A stretch of 64,000 bases of DNA, taken from the NCBI RefSeq assembly GCF_028640845.1, contig NC_080540.1, positions 49,024,561 through 49,088,560 on the forward strand, given 5' to 3'. Below, piece by piece: positions 22,833 to 34,249 of this stretch (its first letter is position 1; each line of letters starts with the position of its first letter). Source of the DNA: Ahaetulla prasina (taxonomy: Eukaryota > Chordata > Lepidosauria > Squamata > Colubridae). The notes under the pieces are model-generated. The model saw only the letters and a program-made list of their open reading frames with translations, had not been told where the DNA came from and made no database searches. A program made the translations under genes and the position numbers.

Positions 22833-23140
22833 CAGGTAAATGTTTCCCCTATCCAGTCATGTCCAACTCTAGGGGGCAGTGCTTACCTCCATTTCTTAGC
22901 CGTAGGAGCCAGCTTTGTTCTGTGATCATGTGGCCAGTATGGAACACTATTGCCTTCCCACCAAAGTGGTACCCATTTATCTTGCTCTCATTTCTATGCT
23001 TTTGAACTGCTAGGTAGGCAGGAGCTAGGGCAAATAATGGGCACTCACCCCATCATACGGTGCTCAGGTTTTGAATCTGGGCTGTCAGCTTTCCAGCTGA
23101 CAAATTCATAGTTTTTCAACGGCTGAACCATTGGCACCCC
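22833..23140 (-). mobile_element. Sauria-type tRNA SINE, reverse copy
   Basis: Reverse complement of the previous family: tail at the left (ACAGGTAAATGTTTCCCC), GTGATCATGTGGCCAG in the middle and a decayed tRNA head at the right. About 100 bp from the forward copy, giving an inverted SINE pair. Confidence 0.85.
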
Positions 23141-23529
23141 TTTTTAGGGTATAGAGCCAGTAATGAACAACGGCCATCCAAACTCTGGTTTCCTGCATCA
23201 AGACATAGTATACCATTAGAGACCCATTGTTGTGGTTGAAAGGGAGAGAAAAACTTGACTATAGAGGAGCTGAGCTAAAGGCTTGGCTTCAAATACTTGG
23301 AGCACTACTGGGATGTGTGTGAGAATAAAAAATGGAGAAATTGAGACTCAAACTTGAGAATAAGAGAGAAGCTGCTCCGTGCAAACTGAGTAAAGTGATT
23401 AGTGTGGACCTTTCTGGAAGTAGAGCCAGAGACCAGAAGTTTGAAGGATCTCACCGGTTTGCCTTTTGGTAAATGATACTAATGTTTTGTAATTGGAATT
23501 GTCTACCATAACTGAAATTGTGGAAGAGT
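23141..23529. other. Intronic sequence, nothing recognised
   Basis: No exon or named repeat. Confidence 0.4.
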
Positions 23530-23776
23530 TAGCAATAGCATTAGCGCTTAAACGTACATACCGCTTCATAGTGCTTTACAGCACTCTCTGTAAAGAGCGG
23601 TTTACAGAGTCAGCATATTGCCCCCAACAATCTGGGTTCTCATTTTATCAACCTCAAAAGGATGAAAGGCTGAGTCAATCTTGAGCCAGTGGGACTCCAA
23701 CTGCTAAACGGCTGGCAGCCGGCAGTCAGCAGAAGTAGCTGCAGTACTGCATTCTAAGCAATGCACCACCACGGCT
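23530..23776 (-). mobile_element. tRNA-derived SINE with GCTATTGCTA-type tail
   Basis: Minus-strand copy. Head at the right (reverse of GCCGTGGTGG..., ATGCAGTACTGCAG), GCAATATGCTGACTCTG in the middle, and tail reading AAGCGGTATGTACG...GCTATTGCTA at the left. Same family as 51297-52022 and 56269-56501. Confidence 0.85.
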
Positions 23777-23800
23777 ACTACTACTATTATTATTATAGTA

Positions 23801-24559
23801 TTACATACTATTGAATCTCTAAATATTCTAACCATCATCCCAAAGCTTGAGACTGTTATATTAATCAGTAGTTCATAGTTTAGTGTGATGTATGAACCTA
23901 GCAAATTAGTATAACGTAAAAATATTTCTAAGAGAGACTGGTTGTGGAAAGTTGGAAAATGAATGTTTTGGCTAATTTTTTCATCTGTAAAATAGGAGAA
24001 ATAAATTCCTCCCTCACAGCAATGTTATAAAGATGAAAATGACAAAGATAGTAAAATACATTGTAGATGAAACATTTATATATTTATATTAGGAAATGCT
24101 AGATTCAGTAGCTTCAGAAGATGATAACTTAAACCAAATACGAAGAACTGTAAAGTCTCCGTTTGTGTTACATAATTACAAATTGTAAAAGAATAAGCTG
24201 TCTGCATATGTGAGCTTGTTTACTGAGAAACTGTTGATCCAAAAAGAAAACACAATTAGTCTCATACAGATATTGTCCTGTCAAAAATCAAAATCAACTG
24301 TGTTTTTCTTTCAGCAGTATGATTCCTAATTGCAAAGTTCTAAAAGAACACAATCCTAAACTATTATAAGACAGAAACTATGCTTCAGTGCTCAAGATAG
24401 ACACATATTCTTCAATCAAAGCAGATAATGTTTTTAGTTTTTTATCAATTCTCAGATAACTATTTTTATCTTAATAATTTCAGGCTATAAAGAGTTTTCT
24501 GCTTCTAAAACTAGTTTTTATTTGTTCAGTTGTTCGACCACTTCCAATCTTCATCAACT
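23801..24559. other. Intronic sequence, nothing recognised
   Basis: AT-rich, no exon. A short (TAT)n run lies just before it. Confidence 0.4.
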
Positions 24560-25210
24560 GATGGAAGTTGTTTTACAAGACTGTTTGGCAGCAACTGTTT
24601 CTTAGAGTTCATGCTAGTGTCATCAGTGATGGTACCTAGATATCTTGTCTTCTTCCCTGAACTTCTTTTTCAATTACTTTCAATTTTTCCAAACATTGAG
24701 TTCTTTTCTTACTTTCACATTATATATCTAAAATAGAGCCATTGTTACTGCTTCCAGTGAGCAGTCTGGTTAAATTTAGCAGATTTTTTCTTCTTCTCTC
24801 AGTCCAGGATGTTATCAACTGTTTTCTCTAGTATCTTAGTGTATCTTTGACAGCCATTATATTACAGTTGGAAAAATCATGGCTTTGACAATTTGTACAA
24901 TTGTTGTTGATGTCTCTGGAGTTTAATATGTTGTCTCTTGTCATAGCCTTTCTACCAAATATCAACTCTTTCACTTTGTCTGTACATTTTGTTAGGCTTA
25001 AGAAAGTCAAGTCTGTTAGTATTTCCCCGTTTTTTTCTCTATTTGTATTCAGTTGATATAATCTTAGACTTTGTTTTTAATATTGAGCAGTAGATTGGCT
25101 TTTGCATTCTTTCCTTTCTCTTTTAGGAAGACATTTTAAGTTTTCCTCAGTTCCAACCATGAAACTGGTATTCATACTATAGCTGAGATTGATAATATTT
25201 TAATAATTTT
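24560..25210 (-). repeat. Degraded RTE/Bov-B LINE fragment
   Basis: The strand as given reads like the reverse complement of Bov-B RT: ATCTTTGACAGCCATTATAT, ATGTCTCTGGAGTTTAATAT, GTCATAGCCTTTCTACCAAA, then TGAAACTGGTATTCATAC. No frame survives. It is the only Bov-B body seen; the Sauria SINEs depend on that lineage. Confidence 0.6.
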
Positions 25211-25282
25211 AATTCTGATTTATATTTCTTCAAGGCTAAATTTTTTTTGTATCTCAAGTAAATAAGACAACATGTAAACTTG

Positions 25283-26290
25283 TGCGGGGGCACAATGGCT
25301 CAACAGTTAAAGACGCTGAGTTTATCAGATGGAAAGCTGATAACTCAGGTTCAAGCACAATGGGGTAAGCTTCTATCTATGCCCCAGCCCATGCCAACCT
25401 AACAGTTCAAACGCATGCAAATGTGAGTAGATAAATAGGTATCACTTCAGTGAGAAGGTAACAGCATTCTATGTGCCTCAGCGTATGGTCATGCCAGCCA
25501 GTGGTGACATTCAAATTTTTTCTCTACCGGTTCTATGGGCATGGCTTGGTGGTGGGTCCTGTGACTGAGTGGGCATAGCTAATTCAATTTCACTCACAGC
25601 CACGCCCACTCAGTCACATGACATCCCCCACCAAGTCACGGCCACAGAACCTGGTAGGAAAAAATGTGTGTATGATCATAAGAAGGGCTTATAGTGAATG
25701 TTGTAGTAGAGAGAAGCCAAACTTTCCCCCCTCCATTCACAGCGGAGCTGCTGCTCCATTTATGGTCCCCCCAGCCCCCTCCCTCCCAGGGACTACCTTA
25801 AAGGGACAGGCTGCAGCAGCTCCACTGTGAATGAAAGGAGAAAAATTTGGATTTTCTCTGCTGCATTTATCATTGAATTCTGTGGCAGAGAGAATCCCAA
25901 ATTGTCTCCCTCCATTCACAGTGGAGCTGCTGCAGCATATCCCTTTAAGGTACTCCCATGGAGGGAGGGAGGGGTTCAGATCAAGTGGCCGGAAGGGCCA
26001 AGCAAGCAGCCGGAAGAGGTGAGCAGTGACTGGGCGGGCATGGGTGGGACCAACCAGGGGTGATTTTTACCAGTTTGGTGAACTGATTCAAATCGTCCCT
26101 ACCGGTTCATCCGAACCAGTCCTATCCAGTTGAATTTCACCCCTGATGAACCGGTTGAATTTCACCCCTGAACAGCCACATATTTAAGAAAATGACTTTA
26201 GACAATGCTGACTCCCTCAGCTAAGAAACAGAGATGAACACTACCCCACAGAGTCAGACATGACTGGAAAGAGGAAACCATTATCTTTTA
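25283..26290 (+). mobile_element. Sauria-type SINE split by a hAT element
   Basis: The left part (25283-25498: head to GTATGGTCATGCCAGC) and right part (26171-26290: CCACATATTT...CAGAGATGAACACTACCCC...AGAGGAAACC) join into one Sauria SINE when the interior is removed. Confidence 0.85.
25499..26170. mobile_element. Non-autonomous hAT-like element (672 bp) nested in SINE
   Basis: Begins CAGTGGTGACATTCAAATTT and ends TTGAATTTCACCCCTG, with the terminal motif duplicated at the right end. Contains internal inverted copies of CATTCACAG/GGAGCTGCTGC. No transposase. The 8-bp duplication is not clear. Confidence 0.75.
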
Positions 26291-26762
26291 TGTAAACTTG
26301 CTACACTTCTTTTCCAATGCTGAACTATTTAGCTCCATATTCTATAGTGAGTATTTTGTCTTGCTAATCATGCAAATTCTTCAGTGGCCCACATTTTAAG
26401 CAACTATTCATAATTTACTGTAGTCTACATAGACAGAGGCCTTTGTCTAATCAGTAAAATATCTTTTGACTTTTTTTGTGGCACAACTCTTTTTTTCTTC
26501 ACTTATTAAAGAATTGTCCATATTCTACTTCTCTATATCATGCCAACATACAGTTGGATCACAATAACACCTGTTGGTTTGCCTTGAATTCAAATTGAGA
26601 TTATTTTATTCTGAGCTGGTTTGGGCTCAGTTGGGTTGGGTTGGGTCTGATCAGGTCAGCTTGGACTTGACTTGGCTTAGTTTTTGTCACTGTTAGTTAT
26701 ACATTTTATTTTATTTTATTTTGTCTTGGCATTTATATTCTGATAATATTGCTTGGTTCGTG
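26291..26762. other. Intronic sequence, nothing recognised
   Basis: Contains GGTTGGGTTGGGT-like short repeats near 26625 and (TTTTA)n at 26705-26722. Confidence 0.4.
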
Positions 26763-26792
26763 TAGATAGATAGATAGATGGATGGATGGATG

Positions 26793-26871
<79 letters not shown>
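26763..26871. repeat. (GATA)n array with GATG interruption (Bkm-type)
   Basis: About 26 tetranucleotide units, mostly GATA, with several GGAT units near the start. Confidence 0.95.
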
Positions 26872-27854
26872 CAGACCAACTACAGGGGAAAATGAGAATC
26901 AAACTTTCCTTTTTGTTCCTTATTATCACATAATATTCTATTATGCGATAATAAAGATTATTATCTATTACTAGATAATAGAACCATAAACTTATAGAAA
27001 AATGGACCACGTTTGTTTCAAATGCTGTTTTCTAAGAACCAAATTAAAAATATTTTAAATAAAGCCACAGTATTAAATATCCAGAATATTGTATTATATG
27101 TTCTAATGTTATAAGGAAGAGAAAGGAGTCAGCAGAACTGAAGGTAGGTCAGCTCTATCTACCTACTCTCTTCTGGGACGTTGTCAGAGGGGGGAAAAGC
27201 CTCCTCTTTCCTTATAAAACTCTTTAAATAAATAGGAGATTGCCTCAGAGGAAAACTGAAGCTTGGGAGTTGGAGATATTTTCATTGAGCAGTTGGCAGG
27301 TAAAAGATTAATCAGTTTGTACTCCCATCCACCCACCTTCTTTCTGCAAAAGAAAACAAGATGCAACTACAGCCTTCATATTAGCATAACTTAGAGACCC
27401 TATTTTCAGATCACATTAATATCCATGTATGTGATTAATTATAAGCAAAGAACCATTGTGAATTCTAAAAAAACAAATCATTCTAGTTCAGAAGGGGAAA
27501 GTACATGGTGTGATGGTGTGGGTTTTTGATGTTATTATGAGGTCAGCTGTATTACTTTATTATTAATAAGAAAAAATAGAAAGGGGTGAAAATCAAACTG
27601 TAATTTTTCACTTTTGTAACTATATAATTGCTTTCCAGCTGCTCAGTATATTTATCTCTTGTGTAATTTCTGGGTTTTCTGCTAGGCTGAACAACAATTT
27701 TGAGATCAGCAAACAATAGCTTGGATGTTCTGTTGTTGTTTTTTTTTTCTTTTTAAACTGCAAATGTAAAAGCAAGTGATTGTATATGATAGTTGTCTGA
27801 GTTGTAGAAGCTCTTACTTTGAATTTCCTTGGCAGCTCAAGTTACTGATCAATG
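26872..27854. other. Intronic sequence, nothing recognised
   Basis: No exon. A small palindromic ATTATCTATTACTAGATAAT lies near 26959. Confidence 0.45.
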
Positions 27855-27862
27855 GTCTGGTG

Positions 27863-27983
27863 CAGGGGTCTCCAACCTTGGCAACTTTAAGACTTGTGGA
27901 CTTCAACTCCCAGCAAAGCTGGTTGAGGAACTCTGGGAGTTGAAGTCCACAAGTCTTAAAGTTGCCAAGGTTGGAGACCCCTG
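27863..27983. mobile_element. Palindromic hAT MITE (121 bp), perfect 8-bp TSD
   Basis: Almost the whole element is one inverted repeat: CAGGGGTCTCCAACCTTGGC at the left and its exact complement at the right, with about 50-bp arms and a short centre. Flanked by GTCTGGTG on both sides (27855-27862, 27984-27991). Confidence 0.93.
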
Positions 27984-28196
27984 GTCTGGTGAGCCATCCC
28001 ATGCTCACCAGAGTTATAACTGGTGAGCCATAGTGATCCCATAGCTCACCAGTTGTGACCTTAGCAATTCATAACCATAAGTTTAATGCTCAACGCAAAG
28101 GAGAAGAAATATCTTCAAATACCTAATGTTGGGATAGCTGGAGGTTGTTGATGAATATCAGATTTCCCATCTTGCATGCTATTATAACACTTACAG

Positions 28197-29058
28197 GGTT
28201 ATGCTGAGGATTTCAGCAGGTATCTGTTTGACAAAATCGCTCAGCTTTGGGACGGTTTGGACCAAAATTGGGTAGTTTCGGGCGAGGTGACGGAGGCTAG
28301 TCTTGTTGAGACCATCTGGGAGGAGTTTGACCCTGTGGCTCCCGAGGACATGGACAGGTTGCTGGGGCGGCTGAATGCCACCACATGTTTATTGAACCCG
28401 TGTCCCTCCTGGTTGGTGCTGGCCACCCGGGAGGTTACACGAGGCTGGCTCCAGGGGATTGTTAACGCTTCTTTGAGGGAGGGTGTTGTTCCCACTGCCT
28501 TGAAAGAGGCGGTGGTGAGACCCCTCCTCAAGAAGCCTTCCCTGGACCCAGCTGTTTTGAGTAACTATCGTCCAGTCTCCAACCTTCGCTTTGTGGCAAA
28601 GGTTGTTGAGAGTGTGGTGGCACACCAGTTACCCCAGTACCTGGATGAATCTGTCTATCTAGACCCGTTCCAGTCCGGTTTCCGACCCCGGTACAGCACG
28701 GAGACAGCTTTGGTCGCATTGGTGGATGACCTCTGGAGGGCCTGGGATAGGGGTTATTCCTCTGCCCTGGTTCTCCTTGATCTCTCAGCGGCTTTTGATA
28801 CCATCGACCATGGTATCCTGCTGCGGCGGTTGGGGGGATTGGGTGTGGGAGGCACCGTGTTTCGGTGGTTCTCATCCTATCTCTCCGACCGATCGCAGAC
28901 GGTGTTGGCAGGAGGGCAGAGGTCGACCTCGAGGCGCCTCCTTTGTGGGGTGCCACAGGGGTCGGTTCTCTCGCCTCTCCTGTTCAACATCTATATGAAG
29001 CCGCTGGGCGAGGTCATCAGTGGTTTTGGGGTGAGTTATCAACTGTACGCAGTTAACT
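28197..29058 (+). pseudogene. L2-like LINE internal fragment (RT N-terminal half)
   Basis: 5'- and 3'-truncated piece. It is open in one frame from about 28197 to beyond 29040 and reads NYRPVSNLRFVAKVVES, LDPFQSGFRPRYSTETA, LLDLSAAFDTIDHGIL and GVPQGSVLSPLLFNIYMKP, stopping just before the YADD box (YQLYAVN). The frame runs on into unrelated intron to 29213. Good identity to the copies at 49360-50170 and 61760-62590. Confidence 0.93.
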
Positions 29059-30700
29059 TGATGTTACTGTTTATTTTTAGGGTTTTTAAGGTTCTGCTGT
29101 ATACAGACAACCATTTCCATAAGTCCATTAACCATCACAGAAAGATAATTTTTTGTGAGTTCCACTTTCAAGTGATAGACAAAAAAACAGAAACATCCAA
29201 CACTGGACATTAGTGGCTGAAATAGCTAATAACACCTAAGTAGATTCAATTGCTATTTACTATTATTATATTTAATGAGAAGCTTGAGCAGAGTTTTGTT
29301 TGGTTTCTAAGGTATGCTTATGTTTTCGATGTGTTGGGGATATTCTTGTGGGGAAGAAAGTTGAAAAGTCCATCAATAGAAATTGCCAACTGCCAGTTAT
29401 TATCATTGAATTGGCTTCTGAGTTGGGTTATGAGCCAATTCAGATTTGATACACACCTTGCATTTTACAGTTATGAAATCACTATTCTATACTAATCAGA
29501 GATCATCTGGAACTTCATAGAATAAAAGAGGTCAATAAAGATGGACAGTGATACAGAGTATAACTTCGGTTAGAAATTGCTAAAGAAAATATGTAGTTAG
29601 GAAGACATAGGATATGCTTTCAAACACTTGTGCAATTGTACGTGGAAGACATTCATTATCTGTTGCTGAAGAGAATGATTCTAAATTTGTTTATTTACTC
29701 TAATCCTTAATTAATTTATATATGATTTATATAGCCACCCATCTGAGACAAGTGACTCTATGTGGCTTACAAAGCTTAAAATACAGAAAAGCCATCATAC
29801 ATAACAGCCTGGTGCCCAAAAATAAATAATAACCAGTCTTGGAGTCAGCCAGATGTTTAGACTGGATTTGGCATTTTTATCCATCTATTGAGTCCTTCCC
29901 AAGGCCCTGGGATAGACAGGTGTTATTATTATTATGATTGGTCACCCAGGTAATCAGATGTTTAGACAGAATTTTGAATTTTTATCCACCTGTTTTTACA
30001 TTCACAAAAATATGATATCACAGCTGCCAATTCTTTAGCTGGTGTTGGCCTTCATACCCATCAAGTTCTTCCCAAGAACCTAGGATTTCATAATATGTAA
30101 GCATAATATATGTGCATATCCAAGTACTGTGGCTTTTTCAATTAACAGATGGAAATTTTGTCAATGCACAGATTTTCTAAGTCCTGTCCAAGATTTTTGG
30201 TATGGCACTCAGTATGCCAATATTATTATCCACTAGCTTTTGGAGTTCCAGGTCATCTATTGACAAAGGTCTACAGGATTCAGGACATCTGGTTGAGCAA
30301 CCAAAGCCAGCAGATGTAAAACCACTGGAAGAAAAGATGCTTTACCTATTGCAAATATTCAACAATTAAAAACAAAGAAGAAATAATCATCTGTTATTAT
30401 AAACCAAGCCCAATGAGAAGAGGATATCTGAAATTAATTTTGTGCAGCGCACTTTAGTCTAGAAAAGAATAGAAAAATTTAGAAAATACTGAACCATTTC
30501 TAATAGTGCATTGGGAATATTGTAATTCTGGATTTCCTGAAGGAATGAAACATGATGTCTTCAAGACCCCATCAAAATATATGTTTACAAAATACTTTAA
30601 ACTTGGTGATCAAATGAGGCAAAACAGATAACTGTTTACCACAGAAGCAAGTTGAAATAAAACAAAGACTATTCCTTCCAAAATAATTGTAAGTGCATAC
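29059..30700. other. Intronic sequence with weak dispersed-repeat fragments
   Basis: 29705-29830 (ATAGCCACCCATCTGAGACA, GTGGCTTACAAAGC) and 29850-30075 (two echoes of CAGATGTTTAGAC and CTTCCCAAG) look like old repeats I cannot assign. No exon. Confidence 0.35.
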
Positions 30701-30702
30701 AA

Positions 30703-30733
<31 letters not shown>

Positions 30734-30815
30734 AAATTTTAAAAGTGCATAAGTGCACAAAAGTGCCTACCGTTCCTGTCCTATTGTTTCCTTTCAGTGT
30801 ATGTGCTTGTATATA
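30701..30815 (+). repeat. (AAAT)n and CR1/Rex1-like 3'UTR scrap
   Basis: AAATAAATAAATAAAT at 30706-30737 followed by AAAGTGCCTACCGTTCCTGT, which matches the 3'UTR at 36601-36625. Probably two eroded tails next to each other. Confidence 0.6.
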
Positions 30816-31003
30816 ATGTTGTGAAAAAATTTAAAAAAATTATCAGAGAGAGGACTCTGAATTAGAGGACACCTTTCTGGAAAGAAGATCTATTCCCACA
30901 TTGCGCACAGATGTAATTCAGTGTAAACAATATTCTGCCTTTCTTACTTTGAAAATGATTGTAATAACATGTAATCATGTATTTATTTGTATCTTCCTAA
31001 CAG

Positions 31004-31099
31004 ATCTTGAAAATTTCAAAACCAGGACGAGGAGTACAGTTTCAGTCCGACAAGGACAGGGAATGGTGTTGCTTTGTGGACCTCCACCACATTCCGGAG
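31004..31099 (+). CDS. CNTN4: Contactin-4 internal exon (start of Ig domain 2)
   Basis: Single coding exon of 96 bp. It is preceded by a pyrimidine-rich tract ending CAG (31001-31003) and followed by a GTGAGG donor (31100). It starts with the last two bases of a split codon and ends with the first base of the next, so both introns are phase 1, as is usual for Ig-domain exons. The frame reads [16 protein letters not shown] and later [15 protein letters not shown]. The Cys is the first of the pair expected in Ig2. From knowledge of the family, TRTRSTVSV and GQGMVLL fit CNTN4 best; CNTN3 and CNTN6 differ at these positions and CNTN5 is further away. Contactins are GPI-anchored neuronal surface proteins with six Ig and four FNIII domains, acting in axon guidance and synapse formation. 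No other contactin exon is visible, which agrees with the very long introns of this gene. The paralogue call is from memory, not alignment. Confidence 0.85.
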
Positions 31100-31779
31100 G
31101 TGAGGAACCAAATTGTTTTTGATCTAAACTGTTCAAGCTTTTCAAAAACAAAGTGTGTAAATCCATATAGTAATTCTGTGTATTAATCACCCGCAGTTAA
31201 GGCCTATTTAAAGGAATAAGCTTTACTTATCTGTAAATCATGTCCTCATATTAACGTTGGTTCAGTAGACTAAGGTTGAGAAGGTTTGGATTCAAATGTT
31301 GGCAGATCTCAGAAAGCATCTTAAAACTTGTTGTGTGAAACAAATGGTTAATGCAATAATATGCATTATTTGTATGAGTGTAGTGTTTTATATGAATGTA
31401 AACATTGTGTTTTATTATACTATATGACTCTAGCTCTTAAATCATGATAAATTTACTATTCTTAGGCATGCAAATCTTTAATTTTAATAAGTGATGCTCT
31501 GTAATAATATCAATTCACATTTCTAGCTTTTTGACCATTACTATTTATTTGGCCAAGTGTAAATAGATACAGAAGGAATTTGTCTACGATTCAGAAGCTT
31601 TCATTGTAAATGCAGAGCAAGAGAATAATGATCATCATCATAATACCAATAAGAAGAGAGAGTGAAAAAGATAATAAGGATAAATAATGTTACAGTCCTA
31701 CTAAATAGGTAAATAGATTGTGAGAATTAGGTATTCAGCAGAGTGAAAAACTGACCCCGTTTCTAATTTTTTTGGCCTG
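31100..31779. other. Intron downstream of the CNTN4 exon, nothing recognised
   Basis: Starts with the GTGAGG donor. AT-rich, no second exon. Confidence 0.5.
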
Positions 31780-32119
31780 TAGTTTTCTATATGAAGAAAT
31801 CATATCTTATCCCAATAGCTTTAGTTCATAAAAATATGTACAATGGTGAATACAAGTTATAACTTAACATTATTTAATATTTCTTTGAATCTTAAATACA
31901 GCTTCATTTAATATTTTTAAAAGAAATAATCTTATTCTGAGGAAATGATAATCATGCATTGTGTAAAATGGTTCATTGTCCTCTGGTGAGACAGAATACA
32001 TACCAAACCTTGCTTTTTAACTGGAGCCGGAATCAACGATAAAGTTGCCTCAAGAACACACTTCAGAAGAATTACAAACAGTTTTTAAAAAGAGTTGGCA
32101 TAGGGGCAGGGCAATGTTG

Positions 32120-32395
32120 GGTTTCATTTTTTTTTTACTACCAGTTCTGTGGGTGTGGCTTGGTGGGCGTGGCATGGCTTGGTGGGCATGGCCATTCCCT
32201 CCCCAATCCAGGGGAAGGTTACTGTAAAATCCCCGTTTCTTCCTGATCAACTGGGACTTGGGAGGCCGAGAATAGATGGGGGCAGGGCCAGTCAGAATTT
32301 TTACAACTGGTTCTCTGAACTACTCAAAATTTCTGCTACCGGTTCTCCAGAACTGGTCAGAATCTACTGAAATCCACCTCTGGGCAGGTGGCAAA
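32120..32395. mobile_element. hAT-like MITE (family of 9281-9515)
   Basis: Shares TACTACCAGTTCTGTGGG, GTGGCTTGGTGGGCGTGGC, TGAACTACTCAAAATTTC and the end GAAATCCACCTCTG with the 9281 element. The 5' terminus is eroded; the target-site duplication is only suggested (GGCAGG on both sides). Confidence 0.75.
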
Positions 32396-32573
32396 AAGAA
32401 CAAAATAAAATGAGCAGTAATTTTCTACAAAGAACATTTTGTTCTAATATGATTCCTATTTTTGTAAAAGATTCTCAAAACTATGTTGTTAAAATAGCTT
32501 TTTAAGATCTGTGTTAATAATATATGACCCATCTACTGGAAATATTGCCTCCACATTCTTGGGAAAGCCTGAA

Positions 32574-33407
32574 CAATGATGGGCGTTCTCCTGGATGCAC
32601 GGCTGTCTTTTGAAGATCATTTGACGGCCGTCTCCAGGAGAGCTTTCCACCAGGTCCGCCTGGTGCGCCAGTTGCGCCCCTTTCTAGACCGGGATGCCTT
32701 GTGCACAGTCACTCACGCCCTTGTGACGTCTCGTCTGGACTACTGCAATGCTCTCTACATGGGGCTCCCCTTGAAGGGCATCCGGAGGCTGCAGTTGGTC
32801 CAGAATGCAGCTGCGCGGGTGATAGAGGGAGCCCCTCGTGGCTCCCGAGTGACACCTATCCTGCGCAGACTGCACTGGCTACCTGTGGCCTTCCGGGTGC
32901 GCTTCAAGGTGTTGGTGAACGTCTTTAAAGCGCTCCATGGCATAGGGCGGGTTACTTGCAGGACCGCCTGCTGCTACCGAATACCTCTCACCGACCCGTG
33001 CGCTCTCACAGAGGGACTCCTCAGGGTGCCGTCGGTAGCGACAGTGTCGTCTGGCGACACCCAGGAAGGGCCTTCTCTGTGGGGCTCCGCCCTCTGGAGC
33101 AGGCTCCCCAGGACTTCGTCAACTTCCGGACCTCCGAACCTTTCGCCGCGAGCTCAAAACTTACTTATTTATCTGCGCTGGACTGGGTTAGTTTTTTAAG
33201 TTATGGGTTTTTAATGGTGATTTTATAGTTTAGGGTTTTATATCGGTCGTTTGACCGTTTTAGTTTTAAATTGGCCGGTTAAATATTTCATTTTAAATGT
33301 ATTTTAAATTTATTGTGTACCTATGTGTTTTAATAAGGCTGTACACCGCCCTGAGTCTTCGGAGAAGGCGGTCTAGAAATCTAATTAATAAATAAATAAA
33401 TAAATAA
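32574..33407 (+). pseudogene. L2-like LINE 3' fragment (RT C-terminus plus 3'UTR), copy 1
   Basis: 5'-truncated. Starts at GVLLDARLSFEDHLTAVS and reads through RLDYCNALYMGLPLKGI, LQLVQNAAARVIEGAP and RRLHWLPVAFRVRFKVLV, then loses frame near 32945 where bases are missing. The 3' hairpin at about 33345 and an AATAAATA tail end it. Confidence 0.92.
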
Positions 33408-33796
33408 CAAGGGACAGTTTTAAGTTGTTCAGTGTGGAGAGTTCTATTTGGCATGTAGTTTTCTATATGAAGAAATCATATCTTATCCCAATAGCTTTAG
33501 TTCATAAAAATATGTACAATGGTGAATACAAGTTATAACTTAACATTATTTAATATTTCTTTGAATCTTAAATACAGCTTCATTTAATATTTTTAAAAGA
33601 AATAATCTTATTCTGAGGAAATGATAATCATGCATTGTGTAAAATGGTTCATTGTCCTCTGGTGAGACAGAATACATACCAAACCTTGCTTTTTAACTGG
33701 AGCCGGAATCAACGATAAAGTTGCCTCAAGAACACACTTCAGAAGAATTACAAACAGTTTTTAAAAAGAGTTGGCATAGGGGCAGGGCAATGTTGG

Positions 33797-34071
33797 GTTT
33801 CATTTTTTTTTTACTACCAGTTCTGTGGGTGTGGCTTGGTGGGCGTGGCATGGCTTGGTGGGCGTGGCCATTCCCTCCCCAATCCAGGGGAAGGTTACTG
33901 TAAAATCCCCGTTTCTTCCTGATCAACTAGGACTTGGGACGCCGAGAATAGATGGGGGCAGGGCCAGTCAGAATTTTTACAACTGGTTCTCTGAACTACT
34001 CAAAATTTCTGCTACCGGTTCTCCAGAACTGGTCAGAATCTACTGAAACCCACCTCTGGGCAGGTGGCAAA
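33797..34071. mobile_element. hAT-like MITE, copy in duplication 2
   Basis: Duplicate of 32120-32395 with a few substitutions (GGGCGTGGCC for GGGCATGGCC, ACTAGGACTTGGGACGC for ACTGGGACTTGGGAGGC). Confidence 0.75.
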
Positions 34072-34249
34072 AAGAACAAAATAAAATGAGCAGTAATTTT
34101 CTACAAAGAACATTTTGTTCTAATATGATTCCTATTTTTGTAAAAGATTCTCAAAACTATGTTGTTAAAATAGCTTTTTAAGATCTGTGTTAATAATATA
34201 TGACCCATCTACTGGAAATATTGCCTCCACATTCTTGGGAAAGCCTGAA

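Larger units (their letters stand above)
31780..33455. repeat. Tandem duplication, copy 1 (1676 bp)
   Basis: The whole interval, including a hAT-like element and an L2 3' end, is repeated immediately downstream at offset 1676. The copies are nearly identical except for small indels. Confidence 0.95.

Noticed and set aside
26763..26871. CRISPR-like regular repeat
   Set aside because: A 4-bp microsatellite without spacers in a vertebrate genome.
28257..29213. Complete 318-aa RT gene
   Set aside because: The C-terminal 50 residues come from unrelated intron; the LINE part is cut before the YADD box.
31780..33455. Tandem copies as an LTR pair
   Set aside because: The repeated unit has no TG/CA ends, PPT or primer site and contains unrelated intron; it is a plain tandem duplication.
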